DNA of 64,000 bases from Siphonodentalium dalli (taxonomy: Eukaryota > Mollusca > Scaphopoda > Gadilida > Siphonodentaliidae). The translations under genes and the position numbers were made by a program. Location: assembly GCA_032622095.1 (NCBI GenBank), contig CP136066.1, positions 113,669,319 through 113,733,318 on the forward strand, in the 5' to 3' direction. Positions 41,901-56,900 of the stretch are shown here, piece after piece. The notes below the pieces were generated by a model, which searched no databases, was not told where the DNA came from, and worked only from the letters and a program-made list of their open reading frames with translations. The number at the start of each line of letters is the position of its first letter. Positions within the stretch are counted from its first letter, which is position 1.

Positions 41901-44900
41901 TCGCTTGTCCGAACCCGTCATGTTACAAGCTACAAGAACTGTATATCTGTCTTTTGACTTCTTTCCGCCACTACACGACTCCGACTTCCTGGCTAATGTC
42001 CCATTTGGTAGCGCTCGATAGTAAAGGCCCGTCTCGTCCGCGTTGTAGATATCAGCTGGGTCATATGCGTTCAGGTATTCTGGCAGTTTGTCGTTGGGCC
42101 ACTGTTCGCTGGCTTTCACATCTGCGTCTCTCTTCTCACCGTGTAATCGTTTGAAGTGAATGTCGTTTCTGTTCTTCCATCGTGAAAGCCATCCGCTAGT
42201 AGGTTTGAAGTCTGGTTTGTCTAGCAGCTTAGCGAAGTCTTCGGATTTCTGCATTAGCGTGTCGCCGTCTAGTGGAACATCTCTATATCTGACGCCGTCG
42301 AACCATGTGGTTAAAGCTTGCTCAACTTCTGCGTCTTTGCCGGTTCGTTGTCGCTTTCGATGGGGGTTGCTGTTAGACTCAAATAGTCGGATGATCTCAT
42401 CTTTCTTCGGTTGGATACGTGAGACCTGGGACTGAGAACAACCCAGTTTCTTTGCGATTTCTGTCTGTGTGAATTTTTGCTCTAAAAGCTTAATAACTTC
42501 GTACTTGTCAGCCAAGGAAAGGTCGTTGCGTTTTCGTTTTGAAGACATGATGAATGATATGCTGTACACTGATAACCAATAGCCTTTATACTGAGAAATG
42601 TTTTGATAAAACCCGACAATAAATCATAGTGAACCATTGTTACACTAATGAGTTGAAATCATTGTAAAAACACGACACCATGTGTGTCGGGATGAGAAAC
42701 AAAGACCGTGTTGTTTTAGTCTTTGTGTCTAACTTGGTGAAACAGTGATGTCAACCAGCTGTGCAGTTAATGATAAGCCATCACTATGTAAACATGTTTC
42801 TATTCATTAAATTATTGTCGGCTCAGAAACAAAGAGATCACTGTGTTGGCCTTCTTTTTGTGACGGCGACCTTGACACTTTATTGATAGAATTCGCGGAA
42901 GCGTCCTTTCACATTCAATAGGAATTCTAACTGCAAGTGTTTACAATCGTTTTTATTTTTACACAAAACAAATATACAAGCTTTAATAATTCATATAATT
43001 CACACAGAAATAAGGAAACATACAGGAAATGTTTGTGAACAGAAGCATGTTAGAAGAAATAGAAAAGCACTTTCGGTTTCGGTTTCGGTTTAGTTCACTT
43101 CCTTGTTGGGGAATTCCCGGAAATCTTCCTTTCACATTGAATTCTCAGAATTGCAACTGGAACTTCAGGTGTTTACAAACTCAACAAACAACCAAATAAA
43201 TATTCAAATTTTAATAAATCATACAATTCACAAATAAATATGTAAACATACAGGAAATGTGTGCCAACAGAAGCATGTTACTGAGAAGAGATAGAAAACC
43301 ACGTGTGTTATGAACAACTTTGCATTAAGTTTTCCCATAAAAAACGTTTTTCAAGGTAAATAATTTTACAAATTGCTATAATTTCGACACCATCAGGTGA
43401 CTTTTTACCCCTTCTCATCAACATTTTTGGCGATTTTCGTATGCATAAAAACGGAATAGAGTCCGACCCTTATGCAAATAAACGATTAAAAAATAGTCTT
43501 TTTATGAGAAAATGGTTTGGTGCATGCATATTTTATGCAGATAGCCGAAATATGCATTTAAACGATATGCAATTAACTGAAATTGACTGTATATAAGAAT
43601 TAACATATAATCATACTCCAGTTGAATAATTAGGCCACATGAAAAATTCTCTGTTTCTCAGAGACCGCCACTGCCCAATAAAAATATGTGCCGCTGGGTG
43701 CATTTTATAGCACCACAAAAAAAAGAATAATTCATCCCGCAGTATAATTCATCCCGCGACAATGACGGCGACCATTAATAACGAAAACAAAAGTTATGTA
43801 TAAAGAGGGTAATATTTGCGCTTGGGATGGCACAAATTGTGTCGTACCTAGGCCCCTGCGAATCGGATTTTTTCGACCAAATCGAATACCGAATCGAATC
43901 AGGTAAATGATATTCGATTTTGAATCGAATTTGAATCAAATCAGACACCGTGTTGAAATGTGAGGATTTCATAAACAAAACGTAAATACTTATGAGAGAA
44001 TTCATCGTACACCTCGGCAGTAATACCATGTGGAGTTGTCAACCGGAAGCCATTCATGTTATCCACGGAAACAGCCGAATATGGACGATGTAAAACAGAA
44101 ATAAGTTAGTTGGGATTACTCAAAATCGGGAATGATACATCGGAACGAGTCATTTGCTCTGCTGCTGGTGGTTGTATTTCTATAAATCTATTATACCACA
44201 ACTTGTGTACCCGACTAAAACATTAAAGGAACAGGGAGCATCAGATTCTACTGGAGTCTGGCGATATCAATTCAAATCTCGAAAGTTGGACTCTTGGAAG
44301 CATATTTAAAAGCTCAGAGACTAGTATGCTGACGACTACAGTACGGCCACTTAGTAATGCTGAAGGGTCAAGTTCCAACCTCACCACATATAAGCACCAG
44401 GGCATCCGAGTTAGGCACGCGGGAACTAGTTCAACTAGAGTATAGGCCTACCCGAACTAAACGCGAGAGGACGAATGAAAGATCGTACTCGGCGAAAAAA
44501 CGTAACTTCAAACAGGCAACGTCAACTCAGAAATCTGGTGCCATGTTTGTTGCAAATTGGTTTCTTTTAATACCATAATTTACATTTAAGTACACACTAT
44601 TAATTAGAAACTATTATACTGAGTACGTCGACCTCTCGCATGATCGTTGACTTTTGCGACAATTGGTCAAGTTGGTCAAACCACCGGAAGTTGGGTATAT
44701 ACTCTAGTTCCGACGTGCACAAACTCGGGCACCCCAACGCCAATATGTGGTGGGACCTGGTATTCAGCCTTAGTAGTAGTCTACAACAGGCGACCCCAGG
44801 CCAACGAGTTGTTGAATCGTTGAGCATCAGATCATCACCTTGTTTCTAGCATTATAGACCCCTTGTGACGGCACAAAAGTGTTATACCGCCAACGGACAA

Positions 44901-47900
44901 GCCACGGAATCGTGTGCGACATTACACTGGATAAACGCCGACCGTATACTCAACATGATTGTGCCCAACTGTCGGCGAGATATTCGATCTAGGTATTCGA
45001 CAACAACGTCAACGAGATATTCGAAATTGAATCGAATCGAATAGCACGAACGATTCGAAATTTCGAATCGAATTTGAATATTCGCAGGGGCCTAGTCGTA
45101 CCCTGTACTATTTTGAGTGTTGGAACAGAACAAACGAGCCGGGATTTGGCAGAACATATTATTGGGTCACATGCCGACAGTACAATAAAAAGGATTTGTG
45201 TCAGCAGAAATAAAATCAGTGACTTTGACTTCATGTCACTAGATCTAAAGGCTGCACAATTTGCACCAACTTGCAGATATTTTCGATCGTTTCTTCCGGA
45301 ATGACTTTATCAGTAAACGTCCATCTACTTGTGTACTTGCAGCAAGCAATACATCTACATTTCACTGTTCTAAAAGATTGTTTTTGTTGTATGTACATGT
45401 AGAAGATGGCACAGTAAAGCCTGACAAGTAATACATTTAATAATAGTTTATTAAAACCATATCAAGCAGTCATATCTTAAGCCCAAACATTTGTTTTTCA
45501 ATTTTAGGATAAACATATAATAATCTGCCTGCCTCAAAATTTTTGTCATAAAATATGCAAATAAAAACCTGTCTGGCGGTAAAGTTTGGCCAAACAAAAT
45601 AAATATAGAAACCTGCCTCTTGGTTTGAAGAAAAAAAGTGTCTCAGAAACAGATAATGAACTTCCTGTGGCCTTACATTACATTACATCATGGGATAAGG
45701 GAAATTCAAAGCAGAATTAAAAGCGACAGAAAATTTTCTGAAAATTGAAGCTGATAGCCACCAATTAAGATATATAATGGTATTTATAATAGTGCATTTT
45801 ATATTGGGAAATAGGGAGAGGAATGTTACTGATATTGTTTAATTGGGGATGCATGTTGATATCAGAAGTTATGGTCATATTGTCAGTTCAGTAGTAGAAG
45901 AAAGCCAGAAAAGAGGATTAATTTTGGTCAATGGGGCGTATTTTGTTAAAAAAAAAATATTGTTTCATGAAGTAACACTGAATATACACAGTGGTGCAGA
46001 ATCATAAAAATATAAACCATATCAACATCATTGTGTTTATAAAGTGTAATCATATCAGGGAAATTTATGAAAATTATTCCTTATAATTACATCTCAGTTA
46101 AAAATAGAAAAAAAGAATTTGGAAATATCATTGATTAATTGTAACTTTATAGTGACAAAACTCATACACACAATGTTCAATTCGATCAAAATATAACTAT
46201 TAAATCTAAACACAGTAACTTTTTGAAACATGAGGATAAAATACTTGACAATTACTTTCAATGAAAAGTAATTTATAGTGTAAAACACATGTAAACTAAA
46301 TATAAAGAAATTTCAAACAGCACAAAGATTTTGGGCAATGACCAGTGATTAGCCATATTCCATGCAAAATTAACATGTAATATACCGGTAGTCCGGTATG
46401 TAATAGAATTGTTACCTTTGTAATTCCACTATATACAAATAATGAGCCATTTGGTTCCAGAACAACCATTACATTTAACTTCTGCAACAGAAAAACAAAA
46501 TATTTAAAAATAAATTTATACAACATTTCAGCTATGATTAGAGTGTTCGACGTGTAGTCGCTTAACACAGAGATGTGACTTTGACACTCAATGGCAGTCT
46601 GCTTCATAACGGTGGCTAGGTTTTGAGTTAAGAGGAGTGTGACCGTAGAGTTATACATCATTCATATCTCATGCCTAGTTGTCAGCTTGTCATACTGGCG
46701 AGTATCAGAGCAAGTTTTGATCAAACTAGAGCAGCACCTGAACAGTTATTGATTGGATTGTACAAATGACTGGCATAATAGTGTAATGTTTGAAAGTGTC
46801 TCAGAGCAAGTAACTGGTTAATAGCTCAATAAAACTGTTATAAAGTCAAATGAAAAATAAGATTTGAGTCTCAGACACCGCTGCATTGAAATAAATGGCC
46901 CGCATTGGAGGTTTTATTTTGATTTTTGACATTATACATTTTTTTTTTTTAATTAAAATTATTTTGGTATGTTTTTACCTACATGTCCATACATATTGAG
47001 CATATTGAGCATATTAATTGCAAAATACACAAACTCTTAGCATCTCTGTGTGAGGTGTGAAGATTGACTATCATGTATACATTTTGTTACATAGAACATT
47101 AAGTAAATGACTAAATTGAAGAAAAACATTAGCTCATCATCATAGTCTGGTGTTCTAATTGTAACTCCATAACAATTGCAAGGCATTGGGGGGAATTTAG
47201 GATCACAATAACAATTGTGAATAGTCAGGGACATTAGAACATTATGCTCAGAGGTAAATCCCTATGCCATATACTGGTAGCACAATGTAATTTTTATATC
47301 AGATGAAATGAGCGATTATGCATAACAGAGTTCCCTCTACATTTTCTGATTATTAAATAATTATTAATAAATAATCATGAACAAGAGGTGGCATCAGAGA
47401 TGCTGTGTCTCATTTTCGGTGGCTTACCGCCGGTGGCTACCGCCAATTGGTGTGCATCAGTATCGGTAGACTAATTAATAGGTAAAATCGAAAAATGACT
47501 AATTAAGGGCCATAACTCTATCAAATTTTATCGGACCAGGCCGGTTTTCGAACTCATCCGAGATATTCTTGGGAGACACCTATATACCAAATTTCAATCA
47601 AATCGGATAACGTTTGTTGAAGTTATCGCGCTAACGAGCTAAAAATTCACGAAAAATGACTAATTAAGGGCCATAACTCTATCAAATTTTATTGGGCCAG
47701 GCTGGTTTTCGAACTCGTCCAGGATATTATTGGAAGACACTTATATACCAAATTTTAGTTGAATAGGATGACGTTTGTTGAAGTTATCGCGCTAACGAGC
47801 TGAAAATTCGTGAAAAATGACTAATTAAGGGCCATAACTCTATCAAATTTTATCGGACCAGGCCGGTTTTCGAACTCATCCGAGATATTCTTGGGAGACA

Positions 47901-50900
47901 CCTATACACCAAATTTCAATAAAATCGGAGGACGTTTGTTGAAGTTATCGCGCTAACGAGCTGAAAATTCGTGAAAAATGACTAATTAAGGGCCATAACT
48001 CTATCAAATTTGATCGGACCAGGCCGGTTTTCGAACTCATCCGAGATATTCTTGGGAGACACCTATATACCAAATTTCAATCAAATCGGATAACGTTTGT
48101 TGAAGTTATCGCGCTAACGAGCTGAAAATTCAAAGGGCCATAACTCTGTAATAAATGTGCGGACGAACACGATTTTGCAGCTTACGTGCATGGATATGTA
48201 CTCACACACCAAATTTTTTTTTAATCCGTCAATAAACGGTTGAGTTATAAGCAAAACACGTCACCCGCCCGCCCGCCCGTCCGTCCGCCCGCCGCCCACC
48301 GTCCCTCATCAAACTATAAGTCGAGTTTTGGAAAAAAACTTGACTAATAAATAAATAACAGAACCAGGGGAGGTGTAGCTATATATATTCATTGTAGAGA
48401 GTAGTTCACATTTGTAATATTTAGTTACTTTCTTCACATTAAAGACTTGCTGATTTAACATTTTGTTAAAATTATGTTGACATAGTATTGTGTTACTGTA
48501 TGTGCATGATGGTGAAATATTGAAGAATATTTTAACCCTCCATGACTGCAGCTTTCTGAAATATTGCGAAAACCCTGTGCCAATGGATTCCCTTATATAT
48601 GTGAGTCTCCATATGGAGCGTCACATATATAAGGGAATACATTGTCCTAACAATATTTACCATGACCTTGTAAGCCAGTGCATTCTCTTAAATATGCAAG
48701 GCTCCTTATGGGAGACTCACATATATAAGAGAATGCACTGGCACAGGATCTTTAATGCTGCACAAGCTCCTGTCATGGAAGGGATAAGTTAATGGCCATC
48801 ACTCACTTCTATAGGTGTAGCATCTTTAGCATTAATAACAGTTAGCGCACCAAATATCAGTTGGGATAAATCATTGCTTTCTTCAAACTTAACACACCTA
48901 CAAATAGTAAAATAGACACAAAATAAATCTCAATGTGACTTATTGTTTCCTGGTATAAATGCATTCTGTTTCATAAGTGAGATTAATCACATTGCAGCTG
49001 TGGAGAATTTTAGCAACTTGAATTATAACCGCGCATGAAATCAGCTGACAATTTTTGTGTACTTGCAGAAGAACTGAAATTTCAACAAAAAAATCACACC
49101 ATTTTCTGTTATTCCAGAGCATACAATAGGAGTGTTTTAGAGAAATATCTCCAGACATTAAAGGTAATCGAACAGCACAATATATATGATCATATCTTCC
49201 AATGTACATATATTAATGTATTCTACAGCATGTCTGTGACATGCACCTTTACTGTCTCAACACATAATTATTTGAAATTTACTATTTTTGTTATATTCAA
49301 AAGTCAACCAGAAAATGTGCACATCAATCTCATCATCCTAATTAATCTCCCATTCAGTATAAAAAGTATACATTGGAATGGTATATTATTTATCTGGAGG
49401 GATGTTCAGGAAATATAAGCAGACAACAAACAGGTGAAATGATAATACAAGAGCAGAAGGATTCCTCTTCATTAGTGGGAAATGTCCTATGGGAGTTTGT
49501 TGCTCAAGGAATATTAGAAGACGATGATAGATCGAAACGATAATACAAGTAGAAGGATTCATTTTCCTTGCTGGGAAATGTTCAGATAATAAGTTCTACA
49601 AACAAACATATGGTTGTTATTTAAACTTATTATCTGAACATTTCCTAAGGAAACTATCAATGAGTATTTAGTAATGAGAGGGTTAATAAAGCATGACATC
49701 TAATCGCAGTGTTGATACCTCAACTGATTCTTGTATGGTATGAGAAAACAGATGTACTTCTTTTTACATATGTCTTCTGTAAGGAATGCTTTCGAAGACT
49801 TCCCTAATGACCCATCTCTGAAAAGATAAATATCAACAACACTGTAGATAAATAGCACGAATATGATTCTTATCAATACTCTCATTCCCCCAATCTGTTC
49901 TATGTTCCAAAGGACAACAAAAGCTGATAATACTTATGGCCATAACCGCTGTAACTGCCATAGACGGCTTTGTCATAAACGAACCAAAATAGCCGAGGAA
50001 GACCAAAAATTAAGGGCTGTTCTGAAAATCAGACAGGACAAGGTCACTTAGGGATCACATTAAGCAATGCTTCTTTATACCAGACAAAGTCAACAAATTC
50101 CTAGTTTACGCACCTGGAAACTTTTCCAGATGTAGAGACATTATTATAGGAAATATTTATCTGCGAATTCCTAATACAAGAAAAATAGTTCTCAACCTGA
50201 GATTGATGCCACTTTGACATGACTCACCTTATCGTCGGTGTAGTTTCTGTCCATATATGTTCGAGGCACACCTCTGGTTGCAGCGGCTTCACCCATTCAG
50301 TACACGTCTCATTTATGATCGACATGTTCTCAGCACCCATAGGTGTCCTGGCATATCCAGCTACAACTCGTGTTGGTGATGGTGAATATATTCTAAATAA
50401 AGCTCCAGTATTGATGGATGAAGTAGGTGAGTGTGATCGACTGTAAAGAGAAACAGCTCTGCAGTATGCAAGTGAATTAATTTTTTCTGTTAAAATTGGG
50501 CAATATATATGTGAAATACAGCTTTACTCTTACATGACGGGAGCTACGCTGGTTCAGTATCAAAGATCATGTGCCAGTGCATTCTCTTAAATATGAGGGT
50601 CTCCAACAGGTAGCCTCACATATATAAGAGAATGCAATGGCTTAAAAGGTCAAGATAAATAATGTTAGGCCGATGTTTTCTCTTATATATGCGAGGCTCC
50701 CTATAGAGCTCCAATTAAGATTTTAATTTGATGTGTCTTCTTCTCAGGTGCAAACCGCACCTCTGCATAATGTCGCTTCATACTGCGAACCGAAAGTCTC
50801 TGGCATGAAGATGATAAAAGTATAGGTTAAAACTATGTCATGTTGCTCCACCAACTCTTTATTCTTCTTTATAGTCATGTATGAAACCATCTTTATGAAT

Positions 50901-53900
50901 GTTTATATGTCAATGGTTCTGTACATATCTGGTTTTGTATTCCACAATGCTATATTCCTTGGGAATAAAGAATATTTTTTAACAATCTATGCTGGCAAAC
51001 GGTAGATTATACGCTCCATGACCTTATCTTCTGTTGATGTCACTCGCATACTGCACAAGTTGTAGATATCTGTCAGGTGGGATATCTACATGTATGTTGG
51101 CTATCTAGTGGAACATGACTAAATCTGCCTTATCACGGCCATCAGCTAGTGATTCTATTTGTGGTGAAATCCATGCATATTCTAGCTGTGGTCGCACCAG
51201 TGTGGTATTGTATTTCTCTCTTTCTCTTTAAGTACAGCAACTGATGTTTTGTGGGAGAAATGCGCATGTGCATTCTACTGATGGCAACTGATTAGTAACT
51301 TAACATTTCAGACCATTATCAAGACAAATTAATAATGATATTCAGATCTTTTGTTGTTTTTGTATCATGAGTTTGGAGGTTCTCGAATCAGATTGTCCCC
51401 ATTAAGAAACAATGAAATGGACCTGGATGCTTTCAGATGGTAAACTAAACTTTTATATCCTTGTATGTTGTAATCAAAACCTACCTATGTTGGTTTCCAA
51501 TCAACAAAGGACTTTGCATCTTTGACAAACCAGGAGAGCTGACCCTCCCAGAGATACTCCTCCTAGGGGATACGTTCGGAGACTGTGCAGAAAGGTTATT
51601 GAATAAACGGGAGTGACTAGTGCTTGTGCTCTGACTAAGTCCAGTGATAGGTGTGGCCGATTGGTAGAAACTTGCAACAGTTGATGAGTCGTTCAAACCA
51701 GGTAACCCCCACCATTCCTGCAACACATCGGAGAATTAAGAATAATCAAAACATGGTGTCTGCAATGTGAAGTTTTAGGAATTTTGTTGGTCAAATAACA
51801 ACCTGCGTAGAGGATAAAACAACGTCAGCATACATCGCATAAAGACATTATGTGCTCATCGATGTGTCCAAATGTTACACACTATGATACTTGATGGATG
51901 GATAATGGACAAAGAGTTATGACTGTAGCTCCACCTAAGACGAGGGGTCTCAGGTGAGCTAAAAACCTGACATCTGAAGCTCAAGAGTTATTGTTAATGT
52001 GATTTAGGCTTGAACATTACAGATATATTTAACAAAGGCAAATGGAAGTTCAATTAGGGTTAGAATTGCTGGTGGGCAATGGCAAGATTATTCCAAATTC
52101 ATCGATAGAAATAAAAAAATTTATCAGTTATTTGTTTATAGGCTGTGTATTTTATTCACATGTCTTGCTATTTGTTATTGTTTAATTTGTTTTATTTAAG
52201 TATTTCTTTACTTTTTTTTTTAGTTTCGGTTTTCTCAATGACCCTATAACTGGCTTTCCAATGTGGCCAGAATTCCTGAAAAATGGCAAAACAAGTTCAG
52301 AAATGGCCAAAAAAATTGGCCAGCAGAATAAAATGTTCTGGTCCATCCAGACACTTGGTGCAATCATACAGCAACTTACGTCTGGACGAGCTCCACGTAC
52401 AGACCACACAGAATGCACACCAAGCATGGTGTCATAGGTGAGGATTATGGATGGCTCTATGCAGGAGAATATAACATGCTGTGTATTATCTGTGAGATAT
52501 GATGTTTTAGGGCAACCACTAGTAGCTGAAATAAAAGAACAAAAATAGCTTTTTAGCTATACTATATGCAATAAAATCTGATCTAATAGCTATAACTGTT
52601 ATTTTGCTAAAAATAGTAACACAGTTTTCAATTGAATATAGGCTCCATGATTCATAATGTACAGGGGCGTGGCTATAGGGTCTCCGTTGGGGGGGGGGGG
52701 GGTGTCCACCTTGGAGAATTCCAATTGCATCCCACCCCCCCCCCCCCACCTTGAATCAGAGCAATTACAAGTTTTGCATAATTCCATTTGCACCCCCACC
52801 CCTTGCACCTCAGTGCTCAGGCCTAATAGCCTATATATTCATAAACCATGGTTCTATATATCCAGTATGAGAACATTCAGATATTTTAACCTGAAATTGC
52901 ATAAATCCTAACATCTAGTGGTCTAACTCCAGATCAATGCACGAGGCTATGGGCAAGAGACCAGGACACACTGGGCTGACCATGGTTGTTCGGCCTGGTG
53001 TGTGAAAATTTGGAAAACTAAACAAGAAAATCGCAAAATCCCAGCATCAAGACTGGCCTCAAGATTTCCTAGTGTTGGAAATTTCAAACCTCATACTCCC
53101 GTTATGTTGGAAATTCTCCAACTGATGACCATTTCAGTCCACAATTTTGAACAAATGTAGTAAAATATTTGAAACTAATTAGCAGTTTTTTATTGGCCAC
53201 GGGGTAGGGACTATGACACACAGGGCCGACCGTGGTTCGGCCTGGTGTGTGACAAAAAGTAGGAAAATATGCAAATATTGGTCCAAAAACAATAAATTTC
53301 CCCCAATAATTTGTTTGAAAATCAAACTACAAGAACATTTTCATCCTATTTTTGGTGTGAAATTTCCAACTATAATGTTGTGTCAGGTATGAAATTTCCA
53401 ACTGTTGAAAATGACCCACCTCCCCCATCACCATGTCCCTGATAATGTATATAATGGGTACTTTTATATGGGAGAGTCCATTCACATTTCGATAACAAAA
53501 ACTTCAACACATATGGTCTTATTTGATTCTGCAATGAGATCTTTGATGCCAAAATAATCAGCGGATTATTATTCTAAGCCAAAAATAGGCATAACACTGT
53601 TGAAAATTATCTATATCCATCTTCATTCATTGCAAACTTATATTTCCAGAATATGCCTGATCTATTTCCTAACTATGCTGTGTACTATTTACATACACGT
53701 TGTCTTGGTGATAACTGGGACCAGCTCGTTTAGTGGATGAAGCATGCTGAACACGACAGTCTGATGTGGAGCATTCCTGAAAAGATATATCGAGAAATAA
53801 CACTATTCACTAGTCTGATGCAGAGAGTTACTGGAATACTATATTGAGAAATAACAGTACCATGACATACTGCTGAGGGACATTATTGAAAATATATGTT

Positions 53901-56900
53901 CATAAATAACAGAGAACATGAGTCTGGCATGAGATAATCCCAGAAAATTATATCCCAAAATGAACATGAAGATCAGTGCATAGTGCATCGACTTGTGAAC
54001 TATCATTTTCCATCCGAAAGGGAATAAACATGTTAACATGACTACTTATATAACTGTAGAAATTAATCAGGAAGACAAAATCTGGGTTCTAGAATAATTT
54101 AGATGGAGAATTCATAGCGTTTATCTGCACTATACAATAAATAGAGAAATTGTCAATCATTGTTCATCAGTTGGACATACCGCCTAAACACAGCTCGATA
54201 TTATTTAATTATTATTATTGGATAGATATAACACATTTTGATACATACTTCCTCTGTGATGACAATTCTGAAGCTGTGATACTCCTTTCAAACAGCAAAC
54301 CATTCTTTATGACCCAGCAATGCTCAACCTACAAAACAATCATATATCATTTCAATAGCATTGAAGCTCAAGCTACAGAGTACATAACAAGGCAGGGATT
54401 GCAATGATTCTAAAGCATAGTGTGCTTGTAGTATGGTGGTCAGAGGGTTAGACCCAGAAGAAATTGGTAAGAAAGTGATTTTGGTGTCATTAGACGAAAG
54501 CGAGTCCCTGGAATAACATATCCAAAATCTGCTAAAATCTGCTTTAGGGAAAATCACTAATTCTAGACGGCATCCAACATGGCCACGAAATTAGTGGTAA
54601 TCAAAACTGGGGTGGTTACTAGTACTCTAAAATTCCCACAATCCGAATGCGAAATAAAACGTCGATATGGATCCATACCAGTATTCTTTAGAATGTTTTA
54701 GGCTCAGCACAAGTTGACATTTCAAGATGGCAACCACAATGGCTGCCGAAAATTGTAAAATTTTAAGCTCGGCAGAGATAGGCTTTAATAACTCTTCCAT
54801 TAAATTATTAGTTCATACAATCTGCCATGGCATTGATTCACACCTTTCGGCATGCAAATTTTCAAATGAAGCAGTATCCCCATCAGTCAAACCAGCACAT
54901 AACTTTGCTAATCAGGTGCAGGTATTCGTTAACCAGGAAAATTAACCATCTATGCAGTATTTCCTTCACTATTAAAATGGCAATGTGATACGGCATAAAA
55001 GCTGACACGATGATACACCAACACTGAATTAAACTAATTAACATTCTCTAATAATCACTCGTAAGTGCGCACATTTCCGATCACGATCTGCACAAGTGAC
55101 ATACAAAGCCAACCATGTTAGATTTATCTCCTTAGAGTTCAAGCTGAATTATTTTAATCCTACAAAGACACTTCGCTCATAACTGTATTGAAAACGTAGA
55201 TATGGGGACAAAGAAATCTGTCCTGACTCAAAAAATGTTTTGACACAATTTTCTCTAAATACAAAATTCTTTTTAAGGATCCAGAAGTATCGTTAAATGA
55301 AAATATGTCACAGCATATGTTTCACAGTGATAACCATTGAAATAACCTCTGAAAGTTGATGTAACTAGGATGTGGTGAACACTAACCTGGAATGGTAATG
55401 CATTGGAATATTCTTCCCCTTTGTCAGTGAAAAATGTAGCTGTTGATGACTCAATTATGCATACTCCTTTTTGTACAGTGCCTGTTAAGAAATTATTCAA
55501 ATGTTATTCCCTGGTTAAATATATATAGGTAAAATAATTAGGTTCAGATGTTATTTATCGTTTGAGAGGTTTCAATAACTTCATTACATCTACCAGTAAC
55601 TGATTGGCTAACCCTTTGTCAGGTAGAATGATCTTTACGTTGTTGTACAATTGGCACAACATTTATGCCATTTACAGTAGTTCTATGGTAATATGTTACC
55701 GTGCACGTCATGTATATAACAGGGACCAGTCTAGAGTCCAGTCCAGACTTGTGATTTATTATTGTCCAAGGGAGAAGTGACCTCTCTCATATACCAGTAT
55801 GAATATGTCCCAACAGCAGGGTTTCCGTCATGGGGAAATTAATGAGTCCGTATTGGGGAAACACATAACGCGACGGGACGACCATAGTTTTTGTTATTTG
55901 ACACTGAAAAGTAGCCATTTCCTTGCACCTGAGTGTCCCACAAAGCAATCCAAAGCTACGTATATTACACAAGTCGATCATTTTCCGTGGGTGCATTAAT
56001 TCTGTTGATGGTATCCAGATAATTAATCATGTAATTACGCATGTAAGACTGCCGTCTGATTGGAGACTATATCAAGCTACTAGTACAAGTTACAGTGTTT
56101 AAAAATTTATAACTTACAATAAGATTCCGACAGGTATAATGAAACTAAACACTAAAAAGCATCTATGCATTGTCCAATAATACCTAGCTGGGAGAATTGA
56201 ATTAAGTATTTCCTAGAATTTCAAGTATCTTCCGTGAAAATGAAACTGATATATTCCATGTATGCTGTCAATCGTAAAACTATTTGTGCGCTGTGACGTC
56301 ATATATACTGCAGGGTTTGTCTGCAGGAGATATTTATAGCGGCGAAATACGAATGGTAGCGAAATCTTTCAAACTCGGAACGTGTAGCTTGTCAATAGTC
56401 TGTATTAGTCCAACAACTGACGACCGCTGCTATAGAGTTTTAGCCAACGTGTTATAAAATATAATTGAGTTTTGGTGGGAAATGGGAACATGTGCGCCGT
56501 TGTTTGTGTTTGGGGAACCAGGCAGGACAACGAAACTATTATTGACCGTACTTTGACTTTATCTCCATATTTGGGGGCGGGGGGAGGGGGGGTATGTTTT
56601 TTGTGTTTATCCTCCATGCATGTAATATGGGTCAAATGAATGGTGTTGTCACTATGAATTCCCGATATAAAGACTGATTTGGGACAGGTTCCGTATTGTA
56701 ATAGTACGATAGCACGGGATCTCGGAGGTAGATACCTCCTGTGGTAGGAGAACCGACTGTTGGCGTATGTTGATCCCTACTCTGCCTAACTCAGCAATTC
56801 GGCATTCTTTTATATCAAATTATGTAATCGTATGATAGCACGGGATCTCCGAGCGTGAGTAGTTTCAACCACAGAAATCCTGTGCAAATAATATCCGTAC

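Noticed and set aside
41645-42435. Plus-strand open frames across the Tigger transposase
   Set aside because: They are antisense shadows of the recognisable minus-strand transposase.
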